Assembly (NCBI GenBank): GCA_019244395.1
Contig: JAFASQ010000334.1
Span: 1-35,137, forward strand
DNA: 35,137 bases
DNA from: Solirubrobacterales bacterium
Lineage (GTDB): Bacteria > Actinomycetota > Thermoleophilia > Solirubrobacterales > Solirubrobacteraceae
Direction of reading: 5' to 3'
A program made the position numbers and the translations under genes. Below the pieces are notes generated by a model that was not told the origin of the DNA, did not search any database, and was given only the letters and a program-made list of their open reading frames with translations. Below are positions 33,029 through 35,137 of the stretch, piece by piece (positions within the stretch are counted from its first letter, which is position 1; every line of letters starts with the position of its first letter).

Positions 33029-34228
33029 CTAGCGTCCCCAGGCCCTTTTGAAGGCGTCCTGGATACTGACGTAGTTCGGGAACTGCGCATTGAGGTCCGC
33101 GCTCTTTCCCCAGTTCGAGGAATCCAACAGTCGCACGGGGAGAGCTTCGTTCCGCGGCACGCCGGTCACGGCACGCATGATCGAGTCGGCCATGTAGTAA
33201 CCCCATATTGCTCCTGGGAGCTGCTGAACGTCTGCCACTTCTCCGTTACCCCCCTGAGCTGCGGCAAGGCCGACACCTTGGTCCCCGATGATCGGAATAT
33301 GACGGCCCACGGCTTTTAGCCCCTGGATGGCATACGGCACGAAGAGGTCTGCTGCGGAGAGCACGTAGTTGATGTCTGGCGACCGCTGCAGTGTGGTCTC
33401 CACCTGGCCCGCCTCTGCTGTCGTGAACGTCGCGGGATCGACGTTCACTCGAACAAGTGAGCAGTCCGTGGAGCAAAGCTTCTTGATCTCCCCTTCTGCT
33501 CCGGTAACGGTATCCGTGTTGCCCGAGCCCGCGCTCGTGTAGATCGCGACCGCATGAAGGCTGCAGTTCGTGTGAGCAAGGGCGTAGTCTGCCTGGAGCA
33601 CACCCTCCTGAAATGAATTGTCTCCGAGATTAGCGACGACGCCGGGCGACAGAGGTGCGGTCGGCTCCGCCCCTGAAAACACGACCGGAATGTTCGCTGC
33701 CTTAGCCGCGGCCACGGGCGCTAAGACAAGTGACGGAGGCCAGCCGTCATCGACGATGCCTGCAGTGTGTTGCGCTATGGCGGACCGAATGTCCTGCGCA
33801 ACGACGTCGGGCGTCCCCTGGCCGTCGAAGTTGACTAGTGTCGCACCGACCACAGTCAGCGCCTGCTGAAGCCCTATCGCGTTGGTCAACTCAACGACAT
33901 TGTTCTTTCTGGCGTAAGAGATCAGCGCAAACTTCTTGCCCGTGATTGAAGACGTGTTTAGCGGGCCAGGCGGTTCGGCCCTTATGGGCGCCATGCCGGC
34001 ATGCGCGCTGGCAGTCGCCGTCGCAACACAATGCGATGCTGTACTGGTCGACGGACTCGCCGAACCGGTGCTCGAGCCGCCTGCCTTCGCCCTATCCCCC
34101 GAACTTCCGCACGCACTCAGTAGGACGGCGATGGTCGCAAGCTTAGCCACGAACAGTGAGCCGCGGTGGTCAGTGAGGCGCAGGGTCAACTTCATAAGGG
34201 CATTCGACCGACCCGCTGGTTTGCGCAC
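33029..34228 (-). CDS. sugar-binding lipoprotein of the ABC importer (type 1 periplasmic-binding fold, RbsB-like)
   Basis: 399 residues from a GTG start. The N-terminus has basic residues, a hydrophobic core (FVAKLATIAVLLSAC) and a lipobox L-S-A-C with cysteine 40, so it should be a membrane-anchored lipoprotein. A Ser/Thr/Ala linker (~41-70) leads to a Peripla_BP_4-type domain: KKFALISYARKNNVVELTNAIGLQQAL, then IVDDGWPPSLVLAPVAAAKAANIPVVF, then INYVLSAADLFVPYAIQGLKAVG and IPIIGDQG. The start was moved from a longer frame (to 34330) to the GTG at 34228, because AAGGAG lies 8 nt upstream. It is the first gene of the importer operon. The ligand, a sugar or sugar-like molecule, is unknown. Confidence 0.9.
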   Translation of the reverse strand: MRKPAGRSNALMKLTLRLTDHRGSLFVAKLATIAVLLSACGSSGDRAKAGGSSTGSASPSTSTASHCVATATASAHAGMAPIRAEPPGPLNTSSITGKKFALISYARKNNVVELTNAIGLQQALTVVGATLVNFDGQGTPDVVAQDIRSAIAQHTAGIVDDGWPPSLVLAPVAAAKAANIPVVFSGAEPTAPLSPGVVANLGDNSFQEGVLQADYALAHTNCSLHAVAIYTSAGSGNTDTVTGAEGEIKKLCSTDCSLVRVNVDPATFTTAEAGQVETTLQRSPDINYVLSAADLFVPYAIQGLKAVGRHIPIIGDQGVGLAAAQGGNGEVADVQQLPGAIWGYYMADSIMRAVTGVPRNEALPVRLLDSSNWGKSADLNAQFPNYVSIQDAFKRAWGR

Positions 34229-34236
34229 ACAACAAT

Positions 34237-34242
34237 CTCCTT
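34237..34242 (-). promoter_or_regulatory. Shine-Dalgarno site fixing the start of the binding lipoprotein
   Basis: AAGGAG on the minus strand, 8 nt before GTG 34228. An ATG at 34195 (starting MKLTLRL) has no such site but would also keep the lipobox. Confidence 0.7.
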
Positions 34243-34349
34243 CAGCTTGGGAGTCCGGTCCCCGACAACCAGGTGACGTAGTCGACGTCGGCCTACCGAC
34301 GTTGAATTCCCAGGGCACGTCCTCCCACACCCCTCACACGACGCTAGCT

Positions 34350-34378
34350 CCCCAAGGCTAGCGGCTTGAGGCCTGGGG
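34350..34378 (-). other. leader stem-loop before the ABC importer operon
   Basis: CCCCAAGGC (34350-34358) and GCCTGGGG (34371-34378) can pair over 8 bp with one bulged base and a 12-nt loop, in the ~180-nt leader between the candidate promoter and the first gene. It may affect mRNA stability or translation. No riboswitch class is recognised. Confidence 0.25.
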
Positions 34379-34405
34379 CGCAAGCGGCAGAGGAGGTACG
34401 GGGAA

Positions 34406-34433
34406 GCTTTAGTTAGTCCTGGACAACTTTCAA
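34406..34433 (-). promoter_or_regulatory. candidate promoter and palindromic operator of the sugar ABC operon
   Basis: On the minus strand TTGAAA (34428-34433) and TAAAGC (34406-34411) are spaced by 16 bp, a sigma-70-like arrangement. The spacer is filled by a near-perfect palindrome, AGTTAGTCC-T-GGACAACT in plus-strand reading (34411-34428), whose arms match apart from one extra base. A repressor of LacI or similar type bound there would block the polymerase. Both are predictions from pattern only. Confidence 0.35.
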
Positions 34434-35137
34434 ACCAGATTTACTGGTCACGCAGTCGCCCAGTGAGGTCAATGCCGGCGTGCCGCCTCCAGACTGCGTC
34501 GCCTCCCAAGGACGGAGAGACTGGTGACACCGGCCCACTGAAGCACGTCGCGTCACCACTTCGTGGAGAAAGCGGCGTTGAGTCGGCCACGCGTGTGCCG
34601 AGCAAGCGATCGCCCGGCCGCCGCGGGGGCCGTCCGGCCATCGTCGTCGCCGCGGCGCTGACGATCTGCTCGTTCTCCTGCTTGCGCTCGGTGTCGAGGA
34701 ATGTGACCCCGGCGTCACCTAAGCCAGTCAGCAAGCGGTTTCGACGGTCAGACTCAAACAGCAAGGCACGTTTGGTAGCGTGCTCTCGAGACGAGCGGGC
34801 GTCGACCGTCTAGGGCCGATCTCGCGGGATGAGGGCAGGCGGGCGAAGGTCCAGCGTCGTGCCGCACGATCTGCTCGAGCTAGAAGATCGTGGTTCGGAC
34901 GGGCAGTGTGAATTCCTCGGACCCGTGGTTCTCTCTGCGGGCCGGCGCCACCTTGCGTCGCAGTGGGTCGTGGTGGGGGCGAAGTCACCGATTAAGTCCG
35001 CAGCGTGGGCACGCGCCGATCCCCGACACGCGGAGTCAAAACGACCACGACTACCGAAAGAGCGTCTGCTCGATCTCCGATCTGTTCTGACCGCGACAGC
35101 AGCAGATCCGCTGCGACGCTCACAGGCAGACGATCAA
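34434..35137. other. right-end region, no supported gene
   Basis: About 700 bp in which most frames are short and lack motifs. One plus-strand frame stays open from an ATG at 34829 to the window edge (103 codons, containing P-H-D-L-L-E-L-E-D and K-R-P-R-L-P-K-E-R-L-L-D-L). It could be the start of a gene running off the right end. Third-position G/C is lower than in the real genes and no ribosome site stands out, so I leave it uncalled. Confidence 0.4.

Noticed and set aside
1-35137. tRNA, rRNA, insertion sequences and attachment sites
   Set aside because: I looked in all intergenic stretches for cloverleaf arms, T-loop sequence, transposase motifs and terminal inverted repeats with target duplications, and found none that I could support.

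Overview
The window is high-GC DNA with strong G/C bias at third codon positions, GTG and TTG starts, Shine-Dalgarno sites of the AAGGAG type and very large repeat proteins. This fits an actinomycete-like bacterium. The tail-collar genes beside a giant cadherin-like/beta-helix protein would suit soil Thermoleophilia (Solirubrobacterales-like), but that placement is inference from gene style and no marker gene is present.

Region 1 (1-8600, minus strand) is one operon. A secreted 2441-residue protein has a signal peptide, an unrecognised ~440-residue N-terminal domain, nine cadherin/VCBS-like repeats and a long beta-helix. It is followed at 18 and 9 nt by two tail-collar (MdpB-type) proteins, and the start of a third is cut by the left edge. 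No phage head, portal, sheath, baseplate or terminase gene is seen.

Region 2 (8600-10635) holds a decayed EAL-domain fragment, a MarR-type regulator and about 1 kb without a convincing gene. Region 3 (10636-13384) holds a 252-residue protein made of two similar beta domains and, convergent to it, a GH64 beta-1,3-glucanase with no signal peptide.

Region 4 (13385-29661, plus strand) is the most unusual part. A 228-residue paralogue of the 252-residue protein is followed by a 1247-residue and a 3928-residue protein, probably one transcription unit. The last two genes are 7 nt apart. The 3928-residue protein carries degenerate LysM-like repeats in two clusters and long beta-rich segments. None of these proteins has a visible signal peptide. 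With the nearby glucanase they look like an undescribed surface or exported assembly, possibly directed at cell-wall polysaccharide such as fungal glucan or chitin. That function is inference.

Region 5 (30374-34440, minus strand) is a complete ribose/xylose-type sugar ABC importer: binding lipoprotein, double ATPase and permease, with a candidate promoter and palindromic operator upstream. The last ~700 bp hold no gene I can support.
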